64,000 bases of DNA from Dryocosmus kuriphilus (GCA_038277395.1 CM076192.1:126491470-126555469), one strand, 5' to 3'; shown: positions 11,421-22,225, numbered from the stretch's first letter. Notes: generated by a model not told the origin, from the letters alone. Numbers and translations are program-made.

Positions 11421-12567
11421 TTTTTTTATTTGCTACACGAAGATTCCTTTGGAAAAATTCATCCAATTAATTGATCTGTGTTTGAATTCCACTTTCTTCA
11501 AATTTAACAATATTACTTACAAACAGATTTCAGGTTTAGCGATGGGCTCACTTCTCTCACCTGCGGTTGCTGACCTAGTAATGGAACACTTAGAACAAGA
11601 ATGTTTAAATTCTCTACCTTTTTCTGTTCCTTTTTTCTTTAGGTTCGTGGATGACATTATTACCGCTGTTTCATCTGACAAAGTTGACTTTATCTTGGAT
11701 GTTTTCAATTCTTTTAACTCTAATATTAATTTCACCATTGAAATAGAACAAAATTCTAAAACTAGTTTCCTAGATACCTTGATCATACATACTGACAATA
11801 AATTAAAATTGGATTGTTTTCAAAAGACAACTTGGTCAGGCAGATACCTCAATTTTAATTCATCACACCCGAAGAATCAAAAAATTGGAGTCATTTCTAA
11901 CTTATTTTATAGAATCCTTAGAATATCTGATTTAGATTTCAGACAGAAAAACATCGACTTTTACATGCATGCTTTATTAAAAAACGGATATCCAATTTCT
12001 TTGATAAAATGTTGTATAAAAAAAGAAACACAAAAATTCTATAATTCTGAAACTTTTACGAACTCTGGATTAAATTTAAAGAATGAATTTGACTACACAA
12101 TTTGCCCTTATATTAAAAACTTGTCTGAGAAAATTAAACAAATTTTAAGAAATCACAATATTTACACTATTTTTAAACAAATAAACCAATTTTCTAAATT
12201 CTTTGATAATTTAAAGGATCCCCTTCCGAAAGGTAAAATTTCTGGAGTAGTTTACAAATTAAACTGCAAAGATTGTGATATTTCTTATATTGTGGAAACT
12301 AGCAGACCTATAGAAATTAGAACACGTGAGCATGAAAATTATATAAAAAATCCTAATATTTCAAATCACACCGCATTATCAGAATATTATTTAAACACAG
12401 GTCACTTATTCGATTTTGAAAATCCTAAAATTCTCTCTGTAGAGAAAAATACAGCCCGTAGACGAGCGGTTGAAAACTTTTTTATTCATAAACATAAAAG
12501 TGTAGCAAACACAAGATTTGAATTCAATATTTTTCCTATAGAATATAATCCACTCACAGAATTATGA
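11416..12567 (+). CDS. PLE RT C-half plus GIY-YIG endonuclease, 5'-truncated
   Basis: An uninterrupted 383-codon frame. PLE homology begins at about 11434 (KIPLEKF); the first few codons come from junction sequence, so the start codon is accidental. The RT part shows GLAMGSLLSPAVADL, FFRFVDDIITAV with the catalytic DD, and FTIEIEQNSKTSFLD. The linker and C-terminus show GVVYKLNCKDCDISY, then IVETSRPIEIRTREHE and NHTALSEYYLNTGHLFD, the GIY-YIG fold with its CxxC-like linker. The third residue of YIG is valine here and in the minus copy. RT N-terminal blocks are missing, so it should be inactive despite the open frame. Confidence 0.88.
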   Translation: MVFFICYTKIPLEKFIQLIDLCLNSTFFKFNNITYKQISGLAMGSLLSPAVADLVMEHLEQECLNSLPFSVPFFFRFVDDIITAVSSDKVDFILDVFNSFNSNINFTIEIEQNSKTSFLDTLIIHTDNKLKLDCFQKTTWSGRYLNFNSSHPKNQKIGVISNLFYRILRISDLDFRQKNIDFYMHALLKNGYPISLIKCCIKKETQKFYNSETFTNSGLNLKNEFDYTICPYIKNLSEKIKQILRNHNIYTIFKQINQFSKFFDNLKDPLPKGKISGVVYKLNCKDCDISYIVETSRPIEIRTREHENYIKNPNISNHTALSEYYLNTGHLFDFENPKILSVEKNTARRRAVENFFIHKHKSVANTRFEFNIFPIEYNPLTEL

Positions 12568-12599
12568 TAAACTCTATTTTACCATTGATCAATACCACT

Positions 12600-13022
12600 A
12601 CTTGGATTTCTCAATTTTAAAACCTACTCATAACTATAATATCAGTCTAACCACGTCTCTCGTCTTGGACTCACTAAATGTTTGTCATCTGTCCTAACTT
12701 TAATTTTTATATCGACATAAATATGTTTTCAAGTGTTCAATAAGATTTAAATCTTTATTTCTTTATGAGGTTTGTGGATCCTCGCTTTGCGAAGGTATTT
12801 ATACTTTATTATAATTTTTATTCTTCGAATGATTTTAATTATTTAACCAAACTCGTCTGACAATTGGCTGATTAGTTTTTTGACTTCACTTATGTATTTT
12901 AAAACATCGTAAATTTTGTGTTTCTATAAATAAAGAACTTGACTGAAGAGGACCAGTATATTGGTCGAAACGTATCAAACTCAAATTTTCTTTACAAATT
13001 TTCTAATTGACCTGTTTACAAG
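12600..13022 (+). repeat. PLE pseudo-LTR of the plus-strand copy
   Basis: Inverted copy of 8935-9301, ending at CCTGTTTAC. The right arm then continues into the shared terminal motif to 13048. Confidence 0.8.
12937..12986 (+). ncRNA. hammerhead-ribozyme-like motif in PLE pLTR
   Basis: CTGAAGA at 12943-12949, one G, stem II GACCA/TGGTC, GAAAC at 12967-12971, cleavage triplet GTA at 12972-12974, and helix I TTGA/TCAA. It is identical in layout to the minus-strand motif at 11084-11134. Confidence 0.6.
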
Positions 13023-13078
13023 TGACTGGAGTACATCATCAAATATAATTTTAAAGGTCGAGACTAACAATACAAATA

Positions 13079-13101
13079 CTATCTATCTATCTATCTATCT
13101 A
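13079..13101 (+). repeat. (TATC)n microsatellite
   Basis: Five to six TATC units just outside the PLE composite. A similar tctgtctatcta stretch lies on its other side at about 8890-8905. Confidence 0.8.
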
Positions 13102-13259
13102 ATTAAAAATAAAGATAATTGTCCAAATTTATCTAAATAAAATAAACTAAAGTTAACTAAAAGCATTGAGAATTTAAAAAGTTGTTTTGAAAATATTTGA
13201 ATTAAACTAAAAATTTTTAAAAATTAAAATTAACGTACTAATCTTTAAACAAATTGTAC

Positions 13260-13790
13260 AAATTTAATTAATAAATAGTTAATTTATTAAAAATATTTTT
13301 TATTTAAAATTTTGAATTTTTTTTGAAAAAAAGTTTAGCGTTCTTTGAATTATAGTTGAAGTGTCTTAAAAAACATTCTTAAAGTCCGAAATTTTACTGC
13401 ATGAAGAGATATCCTACAATTAATCATGTAATTTATATTTGAAAAATGTTATTAAGTTTCGGATACTTTAAATTTGATTCAATTTCTCCATTTGTTTCAT
13501 ATGAAACTGCAATACTGACTTAACTCGAACCTCTCTAGGCAGACATTTTCCCATCTCAGTTTTATGGACAAAGGTTGAGATCAACGACGATTGCGACATC
13601 TTTGCTGCCGTCAACTGATTTATTCTCTGTGACGAAAAAGGTGTTTTAATTCGCCAACGATAAATATAATTATCATTTAAATGACACTAAAGGGCCCCAA
13701 TGTTTTTGAAAGTATTGTATCCAGATTTCTAGCCCGATTATACTTTTACGCTGCTGTTTTTCGAACTACAGTTAGCGACGTATCAGACGA
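13260..13790 (+). repeat. ancient dispersed repeat, uninterrupted ('empty site') copy
   Basis: It aligns by eye with 30240-30558 joined to 35808-36000. Shared landmarks include CGAAATTTTA, AGATATCCTACAATT, CTTAACTCGAA, GTCAACTG and AAAGGTGTTTTAATT. No coding sequence is visible. Confidence 0.75.
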
Positions 13791-14291
13791 CGCTGTTTCT
13801 CCACATTAGACGAAAAACAAGAAATTATCTCCGTTGCATGTTAGTTTTAACCGACAATGTTGGTTTTTTGTTTTAGCGAATCTTTCACCCAGAACCCATG
13901 TCTATTTTATCTCTCGTTTCTTCTGTGAAGCTTATTTGCTTTACTCGATTGCCACCAACCAGTAACTAAACGCACGCGCTTGAAACTCAGGAACACGCCA
14001 TCTAAAGGACAACTATTGATAAATATCACAGACATTTATGATTTGGCAATATTTGCGCCATCCCTGTACCAGACCGATAACTTTTCGAACAGCCATCGTA
14101 CTTTATGGAACATCTTCGGATAAAAATACTCTATTATTGTCAATCATGTGTTTATTTATTAATAGGTTTAATTGTGCATAAATTGAAGAACATGCATCTA
14201 AAGATCGAGGAATATACAAATGATTAAATTCGGAAATATTGGAAACATCCTTTGTGTACTCGTATAGAATTAGGACATAAATGACATATAC
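13791..14291. other. no gene seen
   Basis: Moderately AT-rich unique-looking sequence; no ORF, repeat or RNA gene recognised. Confidence 0.5.
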
Positions 14292-14791
14292 TTATGATAT
14301 GCTGAGTGATGCTGCTTCTGAGCATAAACCCGAGGTCTCCGATTCTTCCTTAAATTCTCGTATCTTTGAAAAAAATACAGGGCCGCCTTTTACTGCTACA
14401 TAACAGTGGTCGTCAGGGGGGTAAATATTTTTGTGCGTATCAGTCGCAACTCTGCGGTAGAAAACGAACTGGTCAGCTATAAAACGTCCTTCCATTCCTA
14501 AATGCATTTCAGCCCGCGTTGGTTTTATAGGAGCTTCCGGAGCATGAGGACCAAAACGAGACTCAAGATTGGAATGGGCTTCCTGATTCTGCGGACCAAG
14601 GTGAACACAGTTTATATGTACGCCACCCTTTCGTATAAAAGCAACAGGAACCGGACGAACACGCAAGTCCCAATCAGGTTTCAACCAAGGGGCTAAAACG
14701 TCTGAGGAATACGGACGGAGGTTGCCTCCAAAAATAGATTGATCTTGCATTCTTACGGTCATGAAGCGTGGTTGTTCAGTCATAAATCGAT
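14292..14791 (-). CDS. probable last exon of an unknown host gene
   Basis: I do not recognise this protein. The minus strand is open for 188 codons from an ATG at 14858. However, a splice-acceptor-like sequence (TTAATTTCAG) ends at 14792, giving an exon of 500 nt that starts in phase with an upstream exon at 20569-20667. The encoded 165 residues are not low-complexity: they hold RFMTEQPRFMTVRMQDQS, APWLKPDWDLRVRP, RKGGVHINCVHLGP and PPDDHCYVAVKGGPVFF, rich in Pro, Arg, His and Trp. Base composition is clearly more GC-rich than the flanks. An in-frame TGA lies 6 nt upstream of the ATG, so a single-exon 188-residue protein is the alternative reading. Confidence 0.6.
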
Positions 14792-14858
14792 CTGAAATTA
14801 ATTTTGTAAGAAAAGATTGATATTTATGAAGGTTTTGCACATCATTATATAACTTCAT

Positions 14859-15709
14859 CTTTCAACTTAAAAGCACGCTGTTAAAAACTTTCGGAATTTT
14901 AAGTTACAAAAATGTAGCTAATTTCAAAAAATCTTTTTGAACTTATTCTAATAAATATGTAACTGAGAAATCATAACTTTCACTTTATTCTCACAAAATA
15001 TTCGAAAGTAAGATGATTTGAATAGTTTCGCGTCCATGAAAGATAATATAAATTTGGTAAATGCGACAATTTTCAAACTTTTATTTCATAGATGGAAAAT
15101 ACAATGCTTCATAATATTCTTCAATATGTTAATATCAGTTATGGCATTATTATTTTGGAGAAGAGTTTTCATCTTTCACCATTGTTTTTATTATATTTAA
15201 TTAATTTTTGATATAGGTCTGATGAGAAAAAGTGTTTGTTGTGGAAACGTTATGAAGTATTATATTTTCCATCTATGAAATAAAACTGTGGAAGTTCTCG
15301 TATTTATCAAAATTTAGAAATATTCGGAAATTTCAGATAAATTCGTGAGAAATATAAAAAACGTTTGGAAAACTTGATATTTTTTTGAAAATTCATACTC
15401 ATGACTTTAAAAATTCAAAACATGTTAGAAACTCCATAAGAAGAATTGAAAATTAAGTAATCTTGTAAAATCTATTACTTCTATTGAAACTTCAAGTGCT
15501 TGAATTTAATATTTGCAAAAAGTAATTGAAACTTCATACATATAAAAATTTCATTACTCTTTAGATTTTAAGTACCAGTTGCATAGAACCTAAATATTTT
15601 TAATAATAATAATAATAAAATATTAATTACTTAACAATAAAATTTTGGGAGTTAACTATGGAAGAAGGACTTCATTTTCTTACGTTCTTGAACGTTTATA
15701 TATAAATAG
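14859..15709. other. AT-rich spacer, no gene
   Basis: It contains one hairpin (separate entry) and a short (AAT)n run at about 15602-15618. Otherwise nothing was recognised. It would be intron if the 14.5/20.6-kb exons are spliced. Confidence 0.5.
15080..15286. repeat. foldback element, 35-bp arms
   Basis: TTTATTTCATAGATGGAAAA at 15080-15099 continues to about 15113. Its inverted copy is at 15250-15286. The loop is about 135 bp. It resembles a small MITE. Confidence 0.7.
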
Positions 15710-17043
15710 TGTCACTGAATTTTTAATTACGAGTGTATACATATATATATATTCTCCACTAGAGGGACTCTGAGATTTCTAAGCGTATACTTCAGGAAAT
15801 TGTGCTCTTGGTGCACGACGTCGTGATAACGCCTGCGTATTACTCTACTTGTACTGAAACTTCGCTATTGGATACTATACCTATTAATCGCCCGCAGGGC
15901 AAATAATGGGAGAAGAAAATATTAAATCTTAATGTGTTAGTGTGGTGAAAGTGTAAAGAAAGTCTCGTCTAAGGCAAAGGCAACGCGGGGTAAAGTGAGT
16001 GAAAGTGATTACCTCAAATAAATAATTCCTCAGTGAGTCGATTATAGTAAACGCAAACTTGATATCCCCACTTGGATTTGGTAAGGAGAGGGACTCGTCC
16101 TCAACTCCCTACACAAAGAAGGGTGGTAGTGAAATCGCTTAACCGCGTACAGAGATTCCTTCTGGCAAAAGACAGGGCCCTCCCTGATCTTCTGTACAAA
16201 AAGGAATACTGTCCCTGAGTAGGCTCCATGAGGAATATTTTTGCAATCCAGTCCCTTTGTGAGTGTCTTCGATCTTTCCATCTTACTGTCTAGTATTGTC
16301 GATTGGCAAAAAGTCCGACTCAGTTCTGACTTTCTGCACAGGAGACTGTACCAGGCAGAATTTTTGAGAAGAAAATATCAATATCTTCTCTGACAAAAAG
16401 TGAGAGTTATTCTCACTTTCTGTACACAGCGAATATTGGAATTTAACTATAAAGGCACAAAGAGGAGGAATTAACTTAAAGTCAAACAAATTACTGGCTT
16501 CATTGTGCCCTGCCTGCTGGAGTTCAGGATCTCGGAACTCCTCACTGCCTAAAAGTGAGAGGGATGAATTGTGTGAAGGAATGAAAAGCATAGAGATAGA
16601 TTAGCTCAGGGAAAGCCAGATTAAAGTGTGTGGTCAAAAGCTTATTGTAAGACACGACAGGTGTTGACCCGCAATAATTAGGCGGTTAGGGCAGGAGTTG
16701 AAACCTACAGGGGTCTATGGAGACGTTGGTAAATAAGGTGGTAATAAATCCAAATCTGCTTGCATAAGTGCTCATTACTTAACATTGTAATATGTCAGTT
16801 CTGGGCTGCATTATAAATTCCTTTGGGAAACTGATCCTAGTATTTTTGTTAATATTCACCAGAACGTGAGTAAATATCTAGAGAGAAATTTCATTAGAGT
16901 AGGAATACTAATTTTAAAGTGTGAATGACAAATAAAACTAGTAACCAACATCTTTTGTAATAGAAGTATTTCAATAAATCTTAGGTACTTAAACTTAGAT
17001 AATGAGTCTCGTTCTTTACTTGCGTGAAGACCCTAGAATCACA
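15710..17043 (+). mobile_element. candidate solo LTR (weak)
   Basis: A 1.3-kb segment, richer in GC than its flanks and without coding sequence, begins TGTCACTG and ends AATCACA. It has a TATA-like CTATAAAGG near 16449 and AATAAA-type signals at about 16932 and 16973. No target duplication is evident, so it could instead be an unannotated non-coding region. Confidence 0.25.
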
Positions 17044-17454
17044 TGATAAGTACTTTGTATTGATAAGGAAAATAAGAAGTAAAATTCACTAAATATATAT
17101 TAAAATTTCAAGAAATATACCGTTCTTCTATTTTTTTTCAATTAAAAAAAAAATTCTTTTGCAGATTTTGCTATTTAATTCTAATTGCAATTGTGATTGC
17201 CGTGAAGATAAATGTAAGAACTTTAAATATAATTATTGAGCTCAATTTTTTGATAATCTACATTCACATTTCTCTTTTCCATTTCATATCATATTCAAAA
17301 CATAGTTTTGTGTTTACATTCTCATCTTCAAATATTTATTTGCATGAGCCAAGTTCCAATTCTGATTTAAAATACAATTTTTTATTCATATTCTCATGGT
17401 AAAATACGCTCAGAATGTATAAGACTAATGAAAGATAACAAAAAAAAAGACGGA
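17044..17454. other. AT-rich spacer, no gene
   Basis: Nothing recognised; short open frames are by-products of composition. Confidence 0.5.
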
Positions 17455-18650
17455 AGATATAATTTAACGAAAGAGGCAATTGCCGAAAATAAAAATTGAC
17501 GAATTATTAAATTCCTGAAATTATAATTAACAAAAAATTGTTAGTTATACAAAAATGAGAATATCGAATTGTGCGAGCAGAGAATTTTAAAATGTCCGAA
17601 ATTATTATTTATCAAATTATAAATTTTTCGGACCACAATATGAACGAATTATAAAGTTAACGAATTACTAATTTACCACAAATTCTTAAATTCACGAAAT
17701 TGAAAATTTCGAAGGTTAAAATTCTCGAAATTCCAAATTGGCGATATTTTAAAATTACAAAAAAGATAATACTAACTATACAATATAAATTATTAATTAT
17801 AAAATTATAACATATTTCCGCCAATTTTAGAATAAGATTCATCCATTAATTTGTCAGGCATTTAGGGGATGCGAGAGGAGGCCTAAAATTTAAAAAAATT
17901 CCTGACAAGGTTTATCGCATTTTATGAAATTTTTCAATGTACTTTTTTTTTGAAATTTTCGCAAATTTTGAATATTTTGTTATCATTTATTTTCGACTTA
18001 ACTAGTAGATAATAAAATATTATATTTTTTGATTAAATATTTATATTCGGCAACTCTCAAAATCCACAATTTTGAATTTTGACAGTTTTAAATTTCGGGA
18101 ATTTAGGAATTTGAGGGAAATTTATAATATGTTAATTTTAAATTTCGCAAATTTTATAATCCACCAATTTATATTTTCGGCAACTACTTTTTCGTTAATT
18201 TGTGTATACGGTATTTTTATTTTTTCGTTATTTTTTATACTCAAATAATTAAGTATTTTATTCCTTAACTTAGAATTTTATTACGTCAATTTTGAACATT
18301 GGGAATTTCGAATTTCAACAATTCTAAATTTACGGCAATTCTAAATTTCGCGAACTGAAGAATTTTGGACGAAGTTAATAATTCGTTAATGCTATACATA
18401 ATTCGTTAATATTATAATTCGAAATTTTATAATTCGGTGAAGTCTAACTTTGAATATTTCTGAATTCGTTATTTGCATAATTTGTGCTTTTATTTTTTTA
18501 TAATTAAAAATTTGGTCGTTATTTTAAATTTCGGAAGCTTTTTAATTCGTCAATTTTTGTTTTCAATAGTTTTCTTTTTCGTTAATTTGCATACTCGATG
18601 TATATTTCCTCGTTTTCTTTATTAGACCCTGAATTTAGACAAGTTGATGA
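17455..18650. repeat. CGAA-rich complex satellite relic, two opposed arms
   Basis: The left part (17455-17760) repeats the phrases CGAATTATAAA, CCGAAATT and AATTGACGAA. The right part (about 18030-18650) carries their reverse complements (TTTCGTTAATTT, AATTTCGG). The same family forms the tandem satellite at 59.7-60.7 and 63.8-64 kb. Confidence 0.7.
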
Positions 18651-19139
18651 AATTAATAATTTTCATATAAAATAAATTTACTTGTAAAAGAATAATTAGA
18701 AAACGAGTTTTTGATAAAGAAAAAAAAGACATTCAAAATTATTTCTATTTGTGAAATTAAAAAAATAGAATAAAGGGAATGTATAAACATTTTTATAAGC
18801 AAAAAAAAAACGAAAATTTAAAAAATTTTGAGGGAGCCTTTTAATGGAAAGTATATTTGTTTGGGTCAAAGGATCAGAAAAGCAAGTTTTTCATTGAAAA
18901 AAAACACTGAAATTTTTTTTTTTTTGAAAAAAGATGTAACTAAGCCCCATTAGGTGGAAAGAAAAAAATACGTGTCCAAAGGAATTCAATATATTATGAT
19001 TATGTGATGTCCCTGCTAAATAAAATTTTAAAATTCTTATTTTCATAATAGTGACATTATACATTTGAAGGCTGGCATAGCATAAGGGATTAATCCACAT
19101 GTTGAAAATTTGGGAAGGTCGGCACGTAAATAATGCGAT
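18651..19139. other. AT-rich spacer, no gene
   Basis: A/T homopolymers only; nothing recognised. Confidence 0.5.
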
Positions 19140-20041
19140 TAGAAACAAGGGAGAGCACAGGTAGAGAAGGCAGATAAGCGCATGCTTGCGTCGGCTGAGC
19201 GTATGGTTTGTCGTGGTCGCTCCCGGGTTGACTATTCGGAGCCTTTTGCCTATTTTTGGTCAAGGTCTTTTGGATTGCGAGTTCGAGGCAGGGATATCTG
19301 GGTGTGTGTTTTGACATGGGTGTGTGATCGTTTCGGCCGGCATCCGGGCGGAGAATCTGAGCTGAAAACCATTGTAAGGGGCGACACATGAATGATAACG
19401 AAGTGGTTTGAAAACAAAAATTGTGTTGGGCTTCGGTGGGATGGATTGCCTCTTCGGATTGCGGGTGTTGATTGAATGATGGAGTGATTGATTTCGGTGG
19501 TCTGACGGTCTCGTAAAGTTTTTCTTTGTCTCTCTCTCTCTCGAGGCCCTTGGCTCCTTGACTTGCACGAGCAAAGGGGCGTTGTCGTGGCCGTGAGGCC
19601 GTTTAGTTCCAGGTTTTTTCTTTGGAAGCTTCTTGATGCCACGGGTGGTTCGGCTCCCGGGATTTGTGGGTTGCCCTTTGACGTGACGGGGAGGCTGCGG
19701 CCAGCCTGTTGACCGGTGGGCTACCGAAAAAGGGGGTGAGCGAGGGAGAGATAGTCACGAAGGTTTGAAAAGGGGTATGGCTGATGCCCGAGCACTGACC
19801 AAGGCCCAATAGGAGCAGTTTTTCTTTTTGACTCGCCCCTTCCGTCGGACAAAGTGAAGAAGGGTCAGTGTGCCACGAGCGCTCTCGAGCTTCGCATGTT
19901 GAGGAGGCAGTTCGCTCTGAGAAATTTCACGTGTTTACGCGTTTGGTTTGTATTTTGTTTGCGATCTTAGTATTTTTCATCGTTGTTAGGCGTAGGCTCT
20001 GAAAGGCTTTTGTTAACTAAACGGCTACAATAAAAAAAAAA
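19140..20041 (+). mobile_element. GC-rich 3' end of a LINE-like insert with poly(A)
   Basis: About 900 bp of G-rich, GC-rich sequence stands out from the AT-rich surroundings and ends in an A run at about 20031-20041 (ACAATAAAAAAAAA). That is the profile of a 5'-truncated retrotransposon 3' UTR or a processed transcript. No RT or host coding motif is readable on either strand. The left border is uncertain. Confidence 0.5.
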
Positions 20042-20568
20042 GACAAAATGATTGGAGTGTTATTATTCCTGCTCACACACGTATTTAGCACCACATTTGA
20101 TTGGTCTTTCAAGAGAGTTAAAGACGTACTGTAAAATTTAATTGTCCATTATAAAAAAAGAAAAAGTTCACTTCAGTGATACTTTAATGTTCAATCAAGG
20201 CGAGAAAAATTTATTTGGAAAAATGAATCAGTTCGGAGTAATTGAACGCAATGTTTTGTGTTTTAAAATTTGTACTTGCGTTTTCACTACTTTGGGCAAG
20301 GATTGAAAATTAATTTTTATTTAATTAGATGTTGAGGAAATCTTTCTGGATTATTAATTTCAGACCGAATGACAGAAATATTTATTTAAACAAAGTTAAC
20401 CGCTGTTGAGAAATGAGAGAGGAATGTTTTTGATTTCCGAAAGATATCAAAAACTTTATAAAGATTTCAAGGACTCCAAAAGATTTTAGAAATAATTGAC
20501 AACATTTCAAAGATTTAAAAATATTTCAATGATTGCAAACAGACTAATTTATTCTGAATAAATTTTAC
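20042..20568. other. AT-rich spacer with AAGATTTCAA-like repeats
   Basis: Loose repeats of a(a)gat(a/t)tcaa lie at 20440-20530; a similar block is at about 36345-36410. No gene. Confidence 0.5.
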
Positions 20569-20667
20569 CTCTCTTTCGAGGAACATGCTGCTCTCCCTGA
20601 CTAGTTCTTTGCGTGGGCCTGGATGTGGAAGCGGAACTGGAGCCAGATGAGGAAGCTGAACTTAATT
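20569..20667 (-). CDS. probable internal exon, serine-rich, of the same host gene as 14292-14791
   Basis: On the minus strand a good acceptor (CTTCTTCTTTCAG) ends at 20668 and a donor (GTAAAA) begins at 20568, framing 99 nt. Of the three frames only one is open: LSSASSSGSSSASTS, then RPTQRTSQGEQHVPRKR. It starts with 2 nt and ends with 1 nt of split codons. The exon at 14791 begins with exactly the 2 nt needed to complete it, giving an Asp. The Ser-rich then basic composition suggests a disordered linker. The intron between would be about 5.8 kb. Upstream exons were not found in this window. Confidence 0.5.
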
Positions 20668-21239
20668 CTGAAAGAAGAAGTATATTCATTTATTTAATTA
20701 TGAAGCAATATTTTCAAATTGCAGCGAACTTTAAAAATGGATGTAGCGATTTAATGATATTTTATCTTAAAATACTCCTTCTACATTCTCTGATCGGAAA
20801 GAATTAGAGCTGAAAGAAATATATGCTAATTGGCAAAAAATAAAAATTCTGGAAAAAAATTTGTAAAAAATTTGTCAAGTAGTCTTGTTCTAAAACATTC
20901 ACGCGACTTTATTCTTTTCGGTCTGAAAATAATTTTTACCCATCACACTTGGAAGGGTCTATTTCATACCGGTGAAAATTCTGAATTTTTTACTTAAACG
21001 TGCCACCCTGACTAAGACCCAAAGAGTTCCTGACTAGAGTTTTCTTGGTTCTTTTATTATAATCTGAACACACACCTAGTAACCGGCGAGAATACAAGAT
21101 TGGGGCCTGACTAGACGTACATAGTTTTTTAAGTGAGAAAGAATCGAAAATTTTAACAGTTCCTTAAAATGTCCTGAATAAAACTTTCTAGTGCAGTTGC
21201 TCCGGTGAAGAGCTGACCACAGCCTTAATTGGAATAGGG
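20668..21239. other. no gene seen
   Basis: Mixed-composition DNA. CCTGACTA recurs at about 21010, 21031 and 21107, possibly an old repeat; nothing else recognised. Confidence 0.4.
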
Positions 21240-21612
21240 ATATATGGGGCGATTTTTGCTTGGGCTACTTTTAGTCCCGGTACGATAGAGGTGACACATT
21301 TTTTACAATCTCATCAGAGAAGGTATTAGATTTATGCAAAATTTGACTTTCGCGGATTTCATGAAATCTCCACGTTTTGAGACCTCCTGAATCCGAAAAC
21401 ACGGTTTTTATGACGGTGTCTGTCTGTCTGTTGTCGTTGTCGTCGTCGTCGTTGTTGTCGTCGTTGTTGTCGTCGTCGGAGTCTGTTCCCACGATAACTT
21501 TCGCAGGACTAATCGGATTGGAGTGCGCTCTGGTACACTTCTTTAAGCGGTAAAAAGAAGGGACGAGTTCGTTAACCAGCGGTTTTTGACCGACGGTTAT
21601 GGTTTTATCCAC
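21240..21612 (-). repeat. dispersed-repeat-like block with (GTC/GTT)n microsatellite
   Basis: A 113-codon minus-strand frame contains a run of Asp/Asn (TDSDDDNNDDNNDDDDNDN) encoded by the trinucleotide repeat at 21428-21480. The adjoining CTGTCTGTCTG and the low complexity suggest a repeat rather than a gene. I do not recognise the flanking protein sequence. Confidence 0.4.
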
Positions 21613-21990
21613 ACGGAAAAAAGTGCATCGTTAAGAAGACTCTCTAAACCAGCAGCTCTAACTATTTTAAATGGAAGCGCAGCTTTTCGTCGGCGAATTT
21701 CGTTAAATTTACTATTTCGCATTCAGGTTATTTAAACTGACAACCTAAAAGCTTAGGATGAGCAATCTCAAATAGTAGGATGAACTGTTCGGCTCAGTGC
21801 ATCGACATTCAATAAACACTAGTAAAAAACTATTTCGCATCGTTAGTCGCACACTTCGTGAGGAGAGTTACTATTTCACACAGTAAGTCTTACTGCTGTG
21901 AATAATAATGTAGACGATTTCGCATTGTACGCTTTCAACAGTACAATGGATTGTTTCCATTAGAAGCTAAACAGATTTGTAAAGGAAAAA
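21613..21990. repeat. repeat with ACTATTTCGCAT motifs, left part
   Basis: ACTATTTCGCAT or close variants occur at about 21709, 21829, 21873 and 21916. Related wording returns at 23690-24340, so one older element appears to be split by later insertions. Confidence 0.45.
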
Positions 21991-21994
21991 AAAA

Positions 21995-22225
21995 ATTTTA
22001 TAATTATTATTGCTTAATCATTTTTTTTTTACATACTGAGACGCCACTACCTACCAGCAACCACTTAAACGTATATTCGCATTTTTTTAAAACTATTTGA
22101 AATCGGAAAACGCTGCGGCGGGGTTCGAACCTAAATACGGCCTACCTAACATCCTACCTAAAATCTAACCAAACGCATCACATAATTCCCTGACAACTAA
22201 GCCTCTCGGCTATTGAACCGCTTAA
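21995..22225 (-). mobile_element. tRNA-derived SINE-like element 1
   Basis: On the minus strand an A-box-like sequence (ATAGCCGAGAGGC) is followed about 80 nt later by a B-box (AGGTTCGAACC). Between them are TTTAGGTAGG-type repeats. A 3' tail ends in A-rich sequence near 22020. The cloverleaf is not closed, so this is not a working tRNA. It shares its internal TTTAGGTAG and TTCGAA wording with the element at 26.8-27.05 kb. Confidence 0.5.

Larger units (their letters stand above)
8908..13048. mobile_element. Penelope-like element (PLE) composite: two copies head to head
   Basis: The left end TTTGATGATGTACT and the right end AGTACATCATCAAA are inverted copies, so the whole block is a giant imperfect palindrome. 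Half one is a minus-strand PLE with pseudo-LTRs (pLTRs) at 11420-11051 and 9301-8935 and its ORF between. Half two is a plus-strand copy, 5'-truncated at about 11434 inside the RT, with its pLTR at about 12600-13022. Partial inverted copies and pLTRs are a known hallmark of PLEs. Coding identity rests on the RT wording (AMGS.LSPAVADLVMEHLE, FVDDI) and the fused GIY-YIG endonuclease. Confidence 0.92.

Noticed and set aside
15762..15785. CTCF-like CCACTAGAGGG motif
   Set aside because: A single short match with no supporting context; insect CTCF preferences were not tested.
16042..16591. Two minus-strand frames of 79 and 102 codons
   Set aside because: No domains, no splice support, and they lie in a candidate LTR.
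19250..19642. Minus-strand frames with Thr/His/Pro-rich translation
   Set aside because: Low-complexity translation of a GC-rich 3' UTR-like insert; no motif and two overlapping frames equally open.
21271..21612. Protein with Asp/Asn-rich tract as a host gene
   Set aside because: The tract is a GTC/GTT microsatellite and the neighbouring sequence looks like dispersed repeat.
22110..22225. tRNA gene on the minus strand
   Set aside because: A- and B-boxes are present but acceptor and anticodon stems do not pair; better read as a SINE.
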